From NCBI GenBank assembly GCA_014218235.1, contig CM024759.1:74359079-74423078 (forward strand): DNA of 64,000 nt, written 5' to 3'. The DNA comes from Colocasia esculenta. Taxonomy: Eukaryota > Streptophyta > Magnoliopsida > Alismatales > Araceae. The notes below the pieces were generated by a model. The model was given only the letters and a program-made list of their open reading frames with translations. It was not told where the DNA came from and searched no databases. Positions 1 to 12,141 of the stretch are shown in pieces. The first letter of the stretch is position 1. Each line of letters begins with the position of its first letter. Both the position numbers and the translations under genes were made by a program.

Positions 1-287
1 TTTCTCCTTTCTTCATTCAAATAAGGTCTTAATTAGGTGACAGAAACATTATGGCACAAGTAGAGATCACTTTTGCTCTCAGTCTAGGATTCTCATAATG
101 ATCTTCCCAACAATTGAAGAACCAATTTTTTTTTAAATATCATAATAAAAAGATCGTATGAAATGAACATTAGTGTCATGTTAGGAATGAAATTTTGTAA
201 AACGAATAAATTATTATTTCAAAGTATGAAAATTCAAGAATCTTACTACCATCTTTTATGTTTAAATGAGAGTTGGACTTTTGCATA
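1..287. other. AT-rich upstream flank, no gene seen
   Basis: This AT-rich stretch at the window edge has no convincing coding frame, RNA gene or element ends. It is probably distal promoter or intergenic sequence of the UTP6 gene that follows. Confidence 0.5.
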
Positions 288-451
288 AGATTGTGGATTA
301 AACGGATCTACCGGCCCGATACCGGTTCGAACCGTCACACGTCTGCCCGAAAAGCCAGGGGGCGAATTACTTTACAATAGATTGTGGATTAACGGGTCTA
401 CCGGCCCGATACCGGCTCGAACCGCGACAGCCCTACCCGAAAAGCCGGGCT
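288..451. repeat. Tandem duplication of a ~75-bp segment upstream of UTP6
   Basis: Two imperfect direct copies start at 288 and 379, 91 bp apart. Both begin AGATTGTGGATTAA and continue through a shared core, CTACCGGCCCGATACCGG. The copies differ by scattered substitutions. They lie 150-310 bp before the UTP6 start codon, so they may form part of the promoter or 5' leader. Confidence 0.75.
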
Positions 452-544
452 CGTCTAATTCTCCCGCTCCTCTACCACACGCCGGCGCGTCCCCACCTCT
501 CCGGCGCACCCCTGCTTCCCTCGCCCCCCCCCCCCCCCCCGCTA

Positions 545-552
545 AAACCCTA
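545..552 (+). promoter_or_regulatory. Telo-box (AAACCCTA) in the UTP6 proximal promoter/leader
   Basis: The octamer AAACCCTA stands about 50 bp before the ATG, directly after a run of C at about 526-540. Telo-boxes are an established promoter motif of plant genes for ribosomal proteins and ribosome biogenesis, which fits UTP6. That this copy is functional is an inference from motif and position. Confidence 0.55.
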
Positions 553-600
553 GCATTTGTATCTGCGCGCGTAGCAGGGAGCGCCGAGGAGGAGGCAGCC

Positions 601-3600
601 ATGGCGGACGTCGTGCAGTTCCGCCTCGAGCGGATGGTGGATGAGCTGGAGGACCTGGAGAGACGGGGCCTCTTCACTAACGACGAGATCGCCGAGATAG
701 TGCGGCGGCGGCGGGACTTCGAGTACCGTCTCAAGCGCCCCCGCCCGCTCAAGCAGGACTTCCTCGACTACGTCGACTACGAGATCCAGCTCGATGCACT
801 CCGCGTCCTCCGCAAGAAGAAGATCCTCGGGGAGCTCAAGCGGCAGCGCCGGCGCGATGATGAGGCGGGGAAGGGCAAGAAGAAGGGCGGGAAGCTGTGG
901 AAGAGATCCATCTCGGATGTGGCGGGCGTCCTGAGGATACTGGAGATCTACAGGCTCGCCGTGGTGAGGTATAAGGGCGACCTGGACCTGTGGTTCCGAT
1001 ACCTGGAGTTCTGCAGGGAGCGCAGGCATGGCCGGATGAAGCAGGTTGGCTCTTTTTCTTTCTTCCATTTTCTTTGACTTTCTTTTAGTTTGCTTCATTT
1101 CTTGCTGAATGTCTGTGTTTGATTTCGTTGGTTGTCTCTTTTGGCCACAGTTTAAGAATTATTCGGGCTCTGTTCAAGTATTTGATCCGTTTTTTCTCGT
1201 TTCTGTTGCAAATCTCACGGACTTTATTTTGTAAATCATCTGCTCCATCCCCTTTTCTCCGAGTCTTCAGACAGGAACTATATATATATTTCCTTCCACA
1301 ATTCGTTCTTCGTTTTTGTTCATATTGCTTAAACAATTTTCTTTTTCGGGTTGTTGCAGGCGCTTGCACAGGCGATTAGATTCCATCCCAAGGTCCCTGG
1401 CCTTTGGATATATGCTGCGGCTTGGGAGTTTGATCAGAACTTGAATGTTGCAGCTGCTCGTGCTTTAATGCAAAATGGCCTAAGGGAGTGTCCAACGTCT
1501 GAGGATATTTGGATCGAGTATCTAAGAATGGAGCTTACATACCTCAACAAATTGAAGGCCCGAAAAGTTGCTATTGGGGAAGACGTAAAGACATTGGATA
1601 AGGATAAGTGTAAGAATGACGAGGCCAAGAAATGGAAGGAAGAAAACGAGGATTTGTTCATGTCACTAGACCAAGGAGGTGTTGCTGAAGAGTCGGGACT
1701 CCAAGAAGGTGCCCTAAAAGAGAGTGAAAACTTTTTCTGGGAACAAGGTTCAAATATTCTTCGAACTATTTATCATGGAGCAGTTGAGGCTATTCCTTCT
1801 AGTATTAGCTTACGGAAGCAATTTCTGGAGATTTTGGATAATGTTGATCTGGCTCATTCTGAGGAATTGAAAGGAGAGGTAATGGCAGATATCAAGAAAG
1901 AGTTTTCTAACGAGGAAGATTATTGGGATTGGATAGCTAGACTTGAGATTTCTGAGGTTCTGAACGGCAAGGATCTGAAAAAAGAAGAGGCACTGCACAG
2001 ATGGAACAAAACAATTCAGGTTTGTCTTGACATGAGCATGGATGATTGTTATTCCTTTAGCTGATTTCCTCATCCACTCTAGTTGACATTAGGTGTTGGC
2101 TGGTTGAAGTCTAGCAATTACCATGTGGTTGATGTTTGCCTATTCTTATGTTCTTCTGGAGGCTATTTCTTTGATAATATGAGCAATGTTTTAGTTTTCA
2201 TATTTTGCAGGCCTACTAGGTACCATTGTTTGCTTTTGTGGAACGTCCATGAAGACTCTAATAATAACCTTTTCATATATTATCCATTTATGTTTCAAGG
2301 TAATGATGGAGCAAGCAATGGACTTAATTTAGAGTCAACCTTACTGCACTTAATTGGAAAGATATAAACACAAACTTGGTGATGCCTTCTTAGAGAACTT
2401 GTCCATTTACCCTTTGAGGAAAAAAAAAACCTATCCATCATGACTCAAGGAGCAATATCCAAGACACATCTATGCTTATTTCAACTATTGGTTTACATGC
2501 CACCCTTAATAAACATCCTATCGTCATGACCAACTATATCAAAGAATCACTATTGACTTGGGTTGGGAGCATGGATCCTAATCTATTTCTCCTTTGTATT
2601 ACGTATCATCTCCATATGTATCCAAAGATTGCCAATGGACTCTGGTCAAGTTGGCTGTGGCTAGGGGTTTGGGGGGTGCACCACCCAGGTTTGAATATGG
2701 GCAGGAATTTTCCGGGTTTGTTTGAACAATGAACAGCCATTCCCACTATGGCAGAGCCCCTAAAAGAAATATGTACCCAGAAATAGCTATCCCTGCAATT
2801 AGGCATGTAAAAGAATTATTTTTTCAAAAATCTCAATAAATTTTTGATCATGAAATGTGATATAAGGTTATACTTGAATCTTGATTGCTGAATATTCTGG
2901 CTCCCATGACTCCATCTTCCGACCTCCACCGAGAGAATGTTGGGGGAATCCTTAAATAGATTCAATAGGTTTTCAAATTTGCAATTTTCTGGTTACTCAC
3001 ATTGAGTGCCTCAATCCCTTTAACTATAGTTCATCCCATAGTTTGTCAAGGCGCCAAGGTCCCCCAAGGCGTATTTTTTTGAGCTTCTTGGGTGCCTAAG
3101 CGCTTAGGTACCACTCTAGGCCCCGAAGGTGCCACCCAGTATATGGTATAACTCCCTCCCCTCATATAAAATTTATGTATCTATAGGTACATAATAAATC
3201 AATGTTAATAAAATGCAATAAAATGACATTATAATTAAAACTGTAACATAATATTCATTACAAAAATATTAAAAGTATAAAAAATTATATGCTTCTTGAA
3301 TAATTAGGACTTTTAATTATGGACTCTCTCATTACATTAGATTGTGAACAATCATAGTTTAATGATTGTGACATAGTTCACAGTGTAATGATTGTGAAAA
3401 ATGTTAGAATGTGGAACCTCTATCCAATGTGCTGGTTTGAACATGTGGACCAACCTGAGCGGTCAGGTCACATTGATCAACTTGAGCTGTCAGGTCATAG
3501 GTGCCAAGGGGGCAACACTCTCTGCAGGGTGTTTGGGGGGTGGAGCCCCCAGAAAGGAAATTTTATTTCTAATCCTAGATGGGAGATTTGGGGGTGGAGA

Positions 3601-6600
3601 AATCTTAGATGGGGGCCAAGAGACCAATGGTTTGGTGAACATCCGAACTGTTACGTGGGTGACTTGCGGTCCCAAGGCACCCACCAAGAAAACCGCTGTG
3701 CATTTGGGGGCTGGGAATGGGTCTCCCATTTGCTCACTTGGCAGGAGTTTAACTCCCATGCAATAAATGTGGCTATCCTGTGTGCGTTGGAAGAGCTCAA
3801 GCAAGACACAAGCACAGGTGTTTGTGGGATCGAAAGCAGGTTAGACGAAGTTCGTTTCCCTGCGGACCTATCCTCTCCAACACAGCAGCCGAGGTTCCTC
3901 TCACCTCCCTTCTTTGATGCATCCCCAGTGAGAGAACAACGTGAGCCTCATAGAGAGAAGGCAGTAGGTCTTTGGGGAGAGAGAGAGCTTAAAGAGAGAT
4001 CTTGTAAAGGGGATTTTGTTCCTCTTGAGGTTGGGTTGAGTTTCTTGTGATATTCTCCACATTTAATGAAGTTCCCTTTGTCACCATCACCCGGAGACTT
4101 AGGTGTGGACTTACCTTGTGTGATTGATCATTCTTCCCTCTTCTTTCTTCTTGTCATGTGGATCGAGATTCGGGGGCATCACTTTGTCCATTGGAGTGGG
4201 CGTGTCATAAACGAACAAGGAGAGATGGAATTGGGACTTGGGGTTAGTGTAGGGAGCTTTCTTACAAATTTTTGTACAATTTGCAGTTGGATTTCTCAAG
4301 ATGCCCAGGGGCACCAAGTTGCCCAGGCACACCCAGGTACCCACTTAGGCTGCCTTAGCCAATTGGGTCGCCTTTTTGGGTACCAAAAGGCAGACTTTCA
4401 CCCGGCCGTTGGCCGGGTGCCTTTCCGCTTAGGCATGCCCATTTTGACAATTATGGTTCATCCATACCAATAAAAGGTTATCTTGTCTTCCTATTCCTGT
4501 GTATACCGCTTGCTCACTTCTCATAGACATTTTTTGCCATTGTTTGATAATCTTCTGTCCTTTCTCATTATCCTCTAGTTAATTAACCTGCCTAAGAAGT
4601 TGTACTGTGTGTGTATGTGGGGGCATTGCAATGAGGTTGGTGAGTTGTCAAGAATGAAGGGAGGTGGAAATAAAAATACGTAACATGCAACTGACTGTTG
4701 GTGTTAGAAAAAAAAATTACGTCAACTGAAAGTCTGAAACTTTTTAGGCCAGGCTGCAAAAGTCTAAAGGCAAAGGTTGAATCAGAATCTTAAAGATTAT
4801 GAACTTTGGTGTTAAAAAAGATCACATCAAGTGAAACTTGAAACTTTTTGGGCCAAGTGCAAAAGACAAGGGTTATATTAGAATCTTGAAGATTGTGAAG
4901 AAGTCTGTAAGTACAAAATCATGGTGTTCAATCTTGGAGAGGAAGTGATGAAAGACATGAGGGATTCATGTCTTATCACTGAGAAGAAGCTTACAGCTAG
5001 GGATCTTCAAGTGAAGCTCATCTTTGAGCAAAGCTTTCTCCCAACCTTGGCTCTGTATCCTTGGATGTACCATCTTCTTTTGTTTAGAACGTAGTCAGTT
5101 GTCTTATCTGCCTTCTTGTCCAAAAAGGAGAATAAAGGAGGAATGCCATAAATCCTTCAGATGTTTTGATTCAGAAACTGTGAGCAAACTTCTCAAGCAG
5201 TCAAGCCAGAGACAGCAGAAGGGAAAGACATACAGGGGAAGGAGAAAGGTAGGCTGGTGGAGGATTTTAAGAAAAGCTTGAGCACCAAGGTGCTTTTTAC
5301 TTGGAGCCGTTATATTGGGTGCATTCTTTTGATCATAGGTAATGATCAATGCTTCTATCATACTGGACAAGTGCATGTGGGTCACTATTTCTAATTCTTA
5401 TATAAATATATTTGTAAGGTGCATCTAATTCTATATTAAACTTCTGATATTGACCTTTTTTAGTAAGATAACGGTTTTAGTTTGTTTTGCAATGGTCTTA
5501 CTTGTGCTTGGGGGTTTTGCATCTTTCCATGGAAAGTAAAATATCAGAGGAAATAGTTTTTAGTGGAATAGAATCAGGAAATGAAGCCACATATTTACAT
5601 TTGCAAAGAGAGAGGGTGTGTGGATTGGGAAATATTTCCCAAAGGCAAAGGTGAGGAAGTAGTTTCCTGGAAACAGGGAATATTCCCAGCATCTGGGGTA
5701 AGAATACCCAACAACTACCAGTTTCACGCATTTGCGAAACATGTGAAAATTGCTTGGGAAAATAGAAACCATGGAAACTGTGGAGAATGCAACCCCCCCC
5801 CGAAAAAAACCTACCAGAGAATGTTCTTTTCCTTTTCTATGTCCTTGGATTGGTTAGATGATCTCAGGATACTAAACTTTTGAGAATATTTTCTGCACAA
5901 ACTTTGAGAGTATTTTCTGTGTGCAATGATGGTGCCATTTCAGTCTTCAAGGTCAAGGTTTTTCTGTTCATTCTTCCATATAGTGTCAATTGTTAAAGGC
6001 ATCTTTCATCATTGTGATCTACTGAAATGGCAATTTTTTTTTCTGTTCCATCACTATGCACTTTTGCTGTATTGAAAAATTTCAAGCTTTCTTTCTGTGC
6101 GGATATTTTCTCAGTAGCTCTATTTCTTTTGTGTATTGTTGTTCTTGAAGGGAAGATATATATTTAATGTTTCTATTTCTTATTCTTGTCACTCCACAAG
6201 TAGGTTTATGAGCAGGCTGTGCATTTGCTGCCATCTGCCAAGATGTTCTCCCTCTATGCTAAATGTTTATCAAATGTTATTTTTCCTGAAGTGGATGAGA
6301 ATTACTCTATCTTGCAAAAGCTAGGGATTGACACTACAGAGTTTGCTTCTGATCTTCTAAGAGTGTATGAAAGAGCTGAATCCTGTGGATGCCTTACCAG
6401 TGATATTGCTCATGAGTATGTTTCATATTTTCTGCAAGTGGGGAGGTTAGATGAAGCAAGAAAACTTTCAGAAAGGCTCTGCAATGGTGCACACTCAAAG
6501 GCCTCAAACTTGTGGAGTTTGAGAATTTCAATAGAGATGAAATGGCTCACGTACAAATCTACTTCCATAAGTACAGATGAACTAAACCATGTCTTTAAGC

Positions 6601-9600
6601 TGTTGAAACATGCTGTTGACAAAGTAGCCATGTCAGAGACTGAATTCTTATGGCAAATGGTATGTGCTGACATGAATATATTCACTGTTAATGTGTTTCC
6701 TTGATTACTGGAGATTTCCTGAAGAGATGTTCCTGAAGACGTACTCGATAATATGAAAATGATTTGATAATTTCTGCTGTTTTCATACCTTGTAATTATT
6801 TCTGGATCATGCTCTTCTAGTACATCCTCCTCCATTTCTCAAGTATTTCTTTGTCATGTTTTGATGAAGCTTAGTTCTTTTCCTCTTTCTTTTTCAATTC
6901 CCAGTTTTAGGAGTGATTTAGATTTGCCATCTATTTTGTTTTTGTTTATTATATGTCTCTAAAACTGCATCATTATGGTAGCTTTTCTTGTGGCCTTTTT
7001 TTTAAAATTAATGGGCTTTTAGAACACCTCGTCTCCAAAAAAAAAAAAAAGGAAAGAAATCCTTAGTTGATTATTTATTCTGCTTGACAACTCACTCAAC
7101 CCTTAGTGGATTAATTGGAACGCTCGGTGATACCTCCTCTTCAGGAGAGCCTATTTATTTTAACCCCATGAAAAGGACATTATAGTACATTCACAATTTT
7201 TACCTTTTCTTTACAAGGTCAAGTTAATTTACCCCTTGTTTGTAGTGCTCTATGGTTTCATTTCTGGGCCTCATTTGCCATTTAGACTGTTATTATTAGT
7301 TGCCAATACTAAGCAATAAGTCAAACTGAAATTGAGGGTACAAAGTATGGGAATAAGGAGAAAGTTTGAATTTAAACCAAAAAGAAATCATGTCATTGCT
7401 GGCTGATGTGTTCGAACCATTCTGCCTACATTTTTGTAGGGATATTTTATGCAAACCATGCACCGCAGGTTAAGAAAAAATATTTTTTTCCACTGATAAC
7501 AGCATGAAACCAACAGAACAGATGTATCCTTCACTGATAAGTGTCATGAAACCGCAGGTTGCAATGATTTTGGCAAGATGTCTCCAATCTCATATCAATC
7601 ACACCATTATAACAAAACAAAGAGAAAAGCTTCACATAGACACCAACATTCAGTTTAAAACCACAAGAGGTGGCAACGTATTCCAGCAATTCTTGCACAT
7701 GGGAGACAGCTTCTAGGAGAGTCTAGCATCTGAGATGCTGAAAGTAGGTGGTGTGCAATGTTACAAGTATCAGAGATTTGTTTGTTGAATATAGGTATGG
7801 GAACAAGGTAGACCTAGAAGTCTCAACAACCAGTCGGTAGACAAGGCAAAAATGAAAAATATCCAGCATGGTTTTAACTGTGGAACAAAGACATCTATGA
7901 CCTTTGTGCTTGTAGTGCATCTTTAAAAGCACCAACCCTAAGGAGGGCAGAAATACAGCATTGTTAATTTGTTTTTGCTTTAGGAGCTTATGGACAACTA
8001 CTAGGTAGAGAGCACCATCTCTCAATTATTTCTCATAGATCTTACTATTATAAAACGAAGTCCTCAAAGATTCTGCATATAGCAATAGCCTTAATGTCTG
8101 ATAACATTTGAGGCCTCTGTAATTTCCAATAATGAATGCTTACTTTTCTCTGATTCCCAACTATATTTACCTGCATAAACTTCATGAGTCATCTTATTTG
8201 GGGAGTCTCTCTGTCATTTCCTTCTTTTGACTGCAGGATTAACATTTAATGATCCTCTACTGTTTGTAGGCTATCAAGTTCTTTTCAAATAGGAAGGAGT
8301 ACTTTGAAAAGCTTGTCCAGAGTTTTATGTTCCAGCTGGCAAAAACTGCTGGAGGTGATGGTGGATATTTCATCTCTTGTGCAATTGTGAACTGTATACT
8401 TCAAAGAGATGGTGTTAAACATGCAAGGGGCATGTATCAGCGGTATGCTGGAAAGCAATTATTTGCAAGATTTATGAATATGGTGTTACATGTTGGTGAT
8501 TTTCTCTATGATATTACATGTTGCGATTGTGACTTCTATATGCAGATTCATAGCAAATGGCTAACATTTTACATGAAACCTTTCTTTTTCTCAGAATAGT
8601 TTTCCATAGGAAAATAGTGGAGAGAGGAACAAAAACCTCAATATCAGCTGCCCATTGACTCTTAATGTTGACGTTTCAACTTTTAAAATTTTTTAAGACG
8701 GTAGTCATTGGTAGTTGATGATACATGATAGTACTAATATATTTTCAAATTTTCTTATGCAATACACTTAATTACGTAGAGTCAATCTTTCATCCCCATG
8801 TAGAAACACAATTTGTTAGTCACTATCTTCTGTCTTCTCATGCTGTTGGCTAAGATTTTTTTGTCCATCAATCCTTGGTTTCTCTTTTTCATGGTATGAT
8901 TAACTTCGTTCAATTACTTATCCAAAGGGAATACTTCTCTTTATCCAATTTATCCTTTCTTCTCTCGCCCCCACCCAATTATTTTCACAGCATTACTTCT
9001 GTAAGAAGTTGTTTACATAATCATAGGTTGCTTCTAGATTCATTTTCTCCAGGGAGGAGATTACTGAAGTTTTCATTATCTATAAACTGATTAATTTGTA
9101 TTCATTTTGTTACATTGCATCCCTTCGTGTTTTCTTTATTCATGAATTATGGTGCTATCCACTTTTATAGAGATTATGTTGAAAATGCAGTTTATGACAG
9201 CACTTGAACAACTTACTTGTTATTAATTTTCGTCATGGGTTTTCTTGCCAGTAATAATGTTTCCTTCATTATCCGTGTTATCCTTGCTTCTTGTAGCACT
9301 TTAGGTATTTATATCTATAAGGTCCATTCTAGTATCATAATTATGCTCTGTACTGTGTACCCTAACTCCTAAACTTTTATACTGGACTTAGAATAACGAG
9401 CTGTGTTATCCTCACAATGTAAATTATTAATTACGTAGCTCTGACTATTTAGTTTGGCCAAGAGTAATTGGCATGTACACAAATAGGAAAGATTGTTTTG
9501 ATTCAGACATCATTTTTTTCTACTCTTAACTGCTACTGTTTCGTGCAACTTTTCTGTACATATGAACTGAATGTATGAATGCATTAAAGTAAATTAATCC

Positions 9601-10232
9601 ATTCAGTTATACGTAAGGATTACACGTGTAATAGGATTGCTTGTCTTTTTTACTTGTTTTATAACACTGTATTGCTTTCAATGCAAGAATGGAATAATGT
9701 TTGACGAGCTTATTTTCGTGCAGATTTCTCGCTTTGCCACGCCCTAGTCTAGCGTTTTTCAAGTACTGCATAAAGTTGGAATCAAACCTTTTGTTTCCCG
9801 GAGATACAAATGCTCTTGCAAATGTTCGCAAGATTTATGATTCTGCTCTAAGCATATATCACCAAAGTGATGAGTTATGGAGGGATTACTACTCCTTTGA
9901 GACGAAGGTGATGCATCTGTTAGTGCATATCATCCAAGCAACAAAAAAAAAAAATCTGTTAGTGCATATCAACATCATCATCATAGGCCTCGTTCCATCT
10001 GTCTGGTTTATATTTTAACATCTGAAGATGTCAGATGGGCCTTTAATCAGTTTTAACATTTTCCATGTCCGATTTATCTGGTGTTGCATGATTAATGGTC
10101 ATTTCGAATACTAACTTATTTTCACTTAAATTCCTGTAGGCTGGAACATCTGAGACCGCTAATGCTGTCTACTGGCGCTGTCGGAAGGCAAACAAGGATG
10201 TAATCGTGTTGTGTGCACCCAATGTTTTGTGA
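601..10232 (+). CDS. UTP6: U3 small nucleolar RNA-associated protein 6 homologue
   Basis: UTP6 is a component of the SSU processome, the nucleolar complex that assembles on pre-rRNA with U3 snoRNA and drives 18S rRNA processing. I read six exons: 601-1044, 1360-2019, 6204-6659, 8270-8442, 9724-9907 and 10140-10232. All junctions are GT-AG and keep frame, giving about 669 residues, which is normal for plant UTP6. The N-terminal ~90 residues are the U3-associated UTP6 domain (MADVVQFRLERMVDELEDLE, then an RRRDFEYRLKR stretch). HAT (half-a-TPR) repeats follow, with W..Y/Y.RA patterns such as VPGLWIYAAAWEFDQN and ELWRDYYSFE. The frame is open upstream to 382, but the ATG at 601 has a strong context (GCAGCCATGGCG) and matches the family start. 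The last exon is read through GATGTAATC to TGA at 10230-10232. A further exon beyond the retrotransposon cannot be excluded but is not needed. Confidence 0.93.
3029..4463. mobile_element. Non-autonomous hAT-like DNA element in UTP6 intron 2
   Basis: The element body is 3037-4455. It is flanked by an exact 8-bp direct repeat, GTTCATCC, at 3029-3036 and 4456-4463, the size hAT transposases make. The termini are imperfect inverted repeats: left CATAGTTTGTCAAGGCG, and right (read inwards on the other strand) CATAATTGTCAAAATGG. Both ends carry further AAGGCGCC/GGTACC-type short motifs. No transposase frame is seen inside. The interior from about 3402 (TGTTAGAATGTGGAAC) resembles a Copia LTR but has no clear far end. 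The element lies inside a spliced intron. Confidence 0.75.
4699..4899. repeat. ~105-bp tandem duplication in UTP6 intron 2
   Basis: Two adjacent diverged copies (about 4699-4803 and 4804-4899) share the order TTGGTGTTA, a CAACTGAAA/CAAGTGAAA block, GAAACTTTTTxGGCCA, and AGAATCTTxAAGATT. No coding potential is evident. Confidence 0.65.
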
Positions 10233-10814
10233 TGTTTTTTCTTTTAACTTATTCATGTATATTACATTCCAATTTTGAGTAATTCTTATTTTCTAGAATT
10301 TCAGATAGATGTGAAGGCATTTTTTTAAGCTAATGCATTCGATGTTATATGTTCTTGATAAGAAAACAAAATATTTAGCTCTCAATAACATGGGAAACAT
10401 TTCGTCTTATGACGGGCAGTCGGTATTCAGCCTCACCTTCTTCTAGCCGCGGTGGAGATGGATCAAGTGTAGGAAGATGATATTTGGAAGAGGAGAGAGA
10501 CTATATTTACTTATTTTTACTTTGAGGCACTACCCCACTAGCAACACATTACCTGGAATTTTGGGGGGGGCGGGGGGTGGGGACCTACTGAAAGGGGCCA
10601 AAAAACGAACAAAATGTTTAGTATGGGGCATTCTGATTCAAAATATAGAGAGTATTATTTCTAAAGTGGATATTCATAAAGGATAAATTTATATTTCTTT
10701 CTAATATAATAGCGAAGTCGTCCTCAATTATTTTGGAAATGATTTTTCTAAACTTAAACTATCTAATTTAATAGTTAACGGGCCTAAACAAAATAAAAAG
10801 GCTATTATATTTTG
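10233..10814. other. UTP6 3' flank
   Basis: This is AT-rich sequence after the UTP6 stop. It probably contains the 3' UTR, but I see no canonical AATAAA close to the stop. A G-rich run (GGGGGGGGCGGGGGG) occurs near 10563. No other gene is seen before the retrotransposon insertion point. Confidence 0.5.
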
Positions 10815-10819
10815 GTTAA

Positions 10820-11552
10820 TGTGGTGGTGTAATCTTGTTTGGGCCGGAACTAAACGGGCATCCACTAGAATGAACTGGGAAGACGGATGCCGGTGGTGAC
10901 GGGGGCCTGCAAGACCAGAAATGGATCAGGGGACCCGGTGAAGACCGGGGAAACCCTCCGATGCCTAAGTCAGTCCAGAGCTTGCAAGGCAGGGGGTTTC
11001 GGAGTATGAGAGCGTGTTCGCGTAAGGGAGAACGTACCGTTGCATGATCCTGTATCTGTGCTTTTATAGACGAGAATGCAGAGGCAGTCGTGCGTAACGC
11101 CTAGAGATCGTGCCTGAAAAGGCGCCTTGATGAGCACGCACAACGGAAGGAGTTATGCGCTCCGGTATCCGTGGGGATGCCAGGTAGTCAATGCGCCCCT
11201 TGATGGTGGGGTGCGTGGCCTGTGGCGGTTATAACTGTTGTGTATGCCAAGAGACCTGTTCGGCCATTTCTGGATGTGATGCCCGAGCAGGTGCCTCGCG
11301 AGGGGGCGAATGGAACTGACGTTCGGCACTGTCTGAGGCTGCTCGGAACAATCAAGGCAGATGACCCTGCTCGGAAACAAGCAGAGGGGTTTTTTGGCGA
11401 AGTCGGCTCGTGGGGGCGAAAAGGTCTTCGAAGGCCTCTGAACCACCCTGATGAGGACGTGGCACAATGACATAGGGCCACGCCCGTTGATATGACGCGA
11501 GCAGGCCATAACGAGCCATCATGGGCCTAGGTGGCCAGATTTGGCCACCACA
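10820..11552 (-). repeat. 3' LTR of the Tat-like element
   Basis: This LTR is 733 bp, begins TGTGGTGG and ends CCACCACA, and is nearly identical to 28745-29477 (roughly 97% by eye, mostly transitions). On the minus strand it carries a TATA box (CTATAAAAG, 11061-11069). The polypurine tract lies just inside, at about 11553-11568. Confidence 0.93.
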
Positions 11553-11816
11553 CTTGCCCCCCACGCCCTCGAGTGGCTCGATGAGACGAGCGCTTCGAGG
11601 GAGTCACTTCCGCATTTAATGCGATGGCCCGTTGCGGGGTGCCGCCGCTTAGGGTCCTGTCAAACGGCTAACCCGTCATGATGGGTGCAAAGCGGTGTCG
11701 AGCCAGGAGCGTCGTCGTTGTGTTCGAACGGCCGCCGATGCTGCACCCGAGGGGGAATTTTTGAAACTGGAAGGGGCGGCGTTTCGGGGCACGCCTCGAA
11801 TTTCGCTCCCTTCCCT

Positions 11817-11830
11817 CTCCTTATAAGGAG
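11817..11830 (+). promoter_or_regulatory. Palindromic TATA-like motif upstream of the antisense ORF
   Basis: CTCCTTATAAGGAG is a perfect 14-bp palindrome with a TATA-like core. It lies about 140 bp before the ATG at 11968 of the + strand extra ORF. It is a candidate core promoter for antisense transcription of the Tat-like element. This rests on motif and spacing only. Confidence 0.35.
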
Positions 11831-12141
11831 GGGAAGAGGCGAAGGCGGGAGCTACGCCTCCCAGAGACCTTCCTGCATTCCAGCTTTCGCGTTCCCTTGC
11901 CTTCCCCGCTTTCCATCTTCTCCTTCGTCTCCTTGCGTCGCCGCTGCTTCCCACGATTCTTCTAGCGATGGCGAGCAGAGGGAAGGCCGTTGTCGGAGCG
12001 AGCGGGGTGACTGTTGCGGCGTCCAGCGGACCACGGTACCGCCATTACAGCGGGCTCCGTGAGCGCTTCAGGATCGGCGACGAGTACGAAATCATCGATG
12101 CCAAAGAAGGGGAATCGATCTTGGTGAACAAACAAGGCTGC

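Noticed and set aside
382..600. In-frame upstream extension of the UTP6 coding frame
   Set aside because: No stop separates it, but the family N-terminus and a strong start context place the start at 601. The extension is Pro/Ala-rich and includes the poly-C run.
550..1098. Long minus-strand frame opposite UTP6 exon 1
   Set aside because: It is the shadow of a GC-rich coding exon and has no recognisable domain.
3402..4290. Solo Copia LTR inside the hAT element
   Set aside because: The start resembles a Copia LTR (TGTTAGAATG), but I found no matching CA end or 5-bp duplication. It is mentioned only within the hAT entry.
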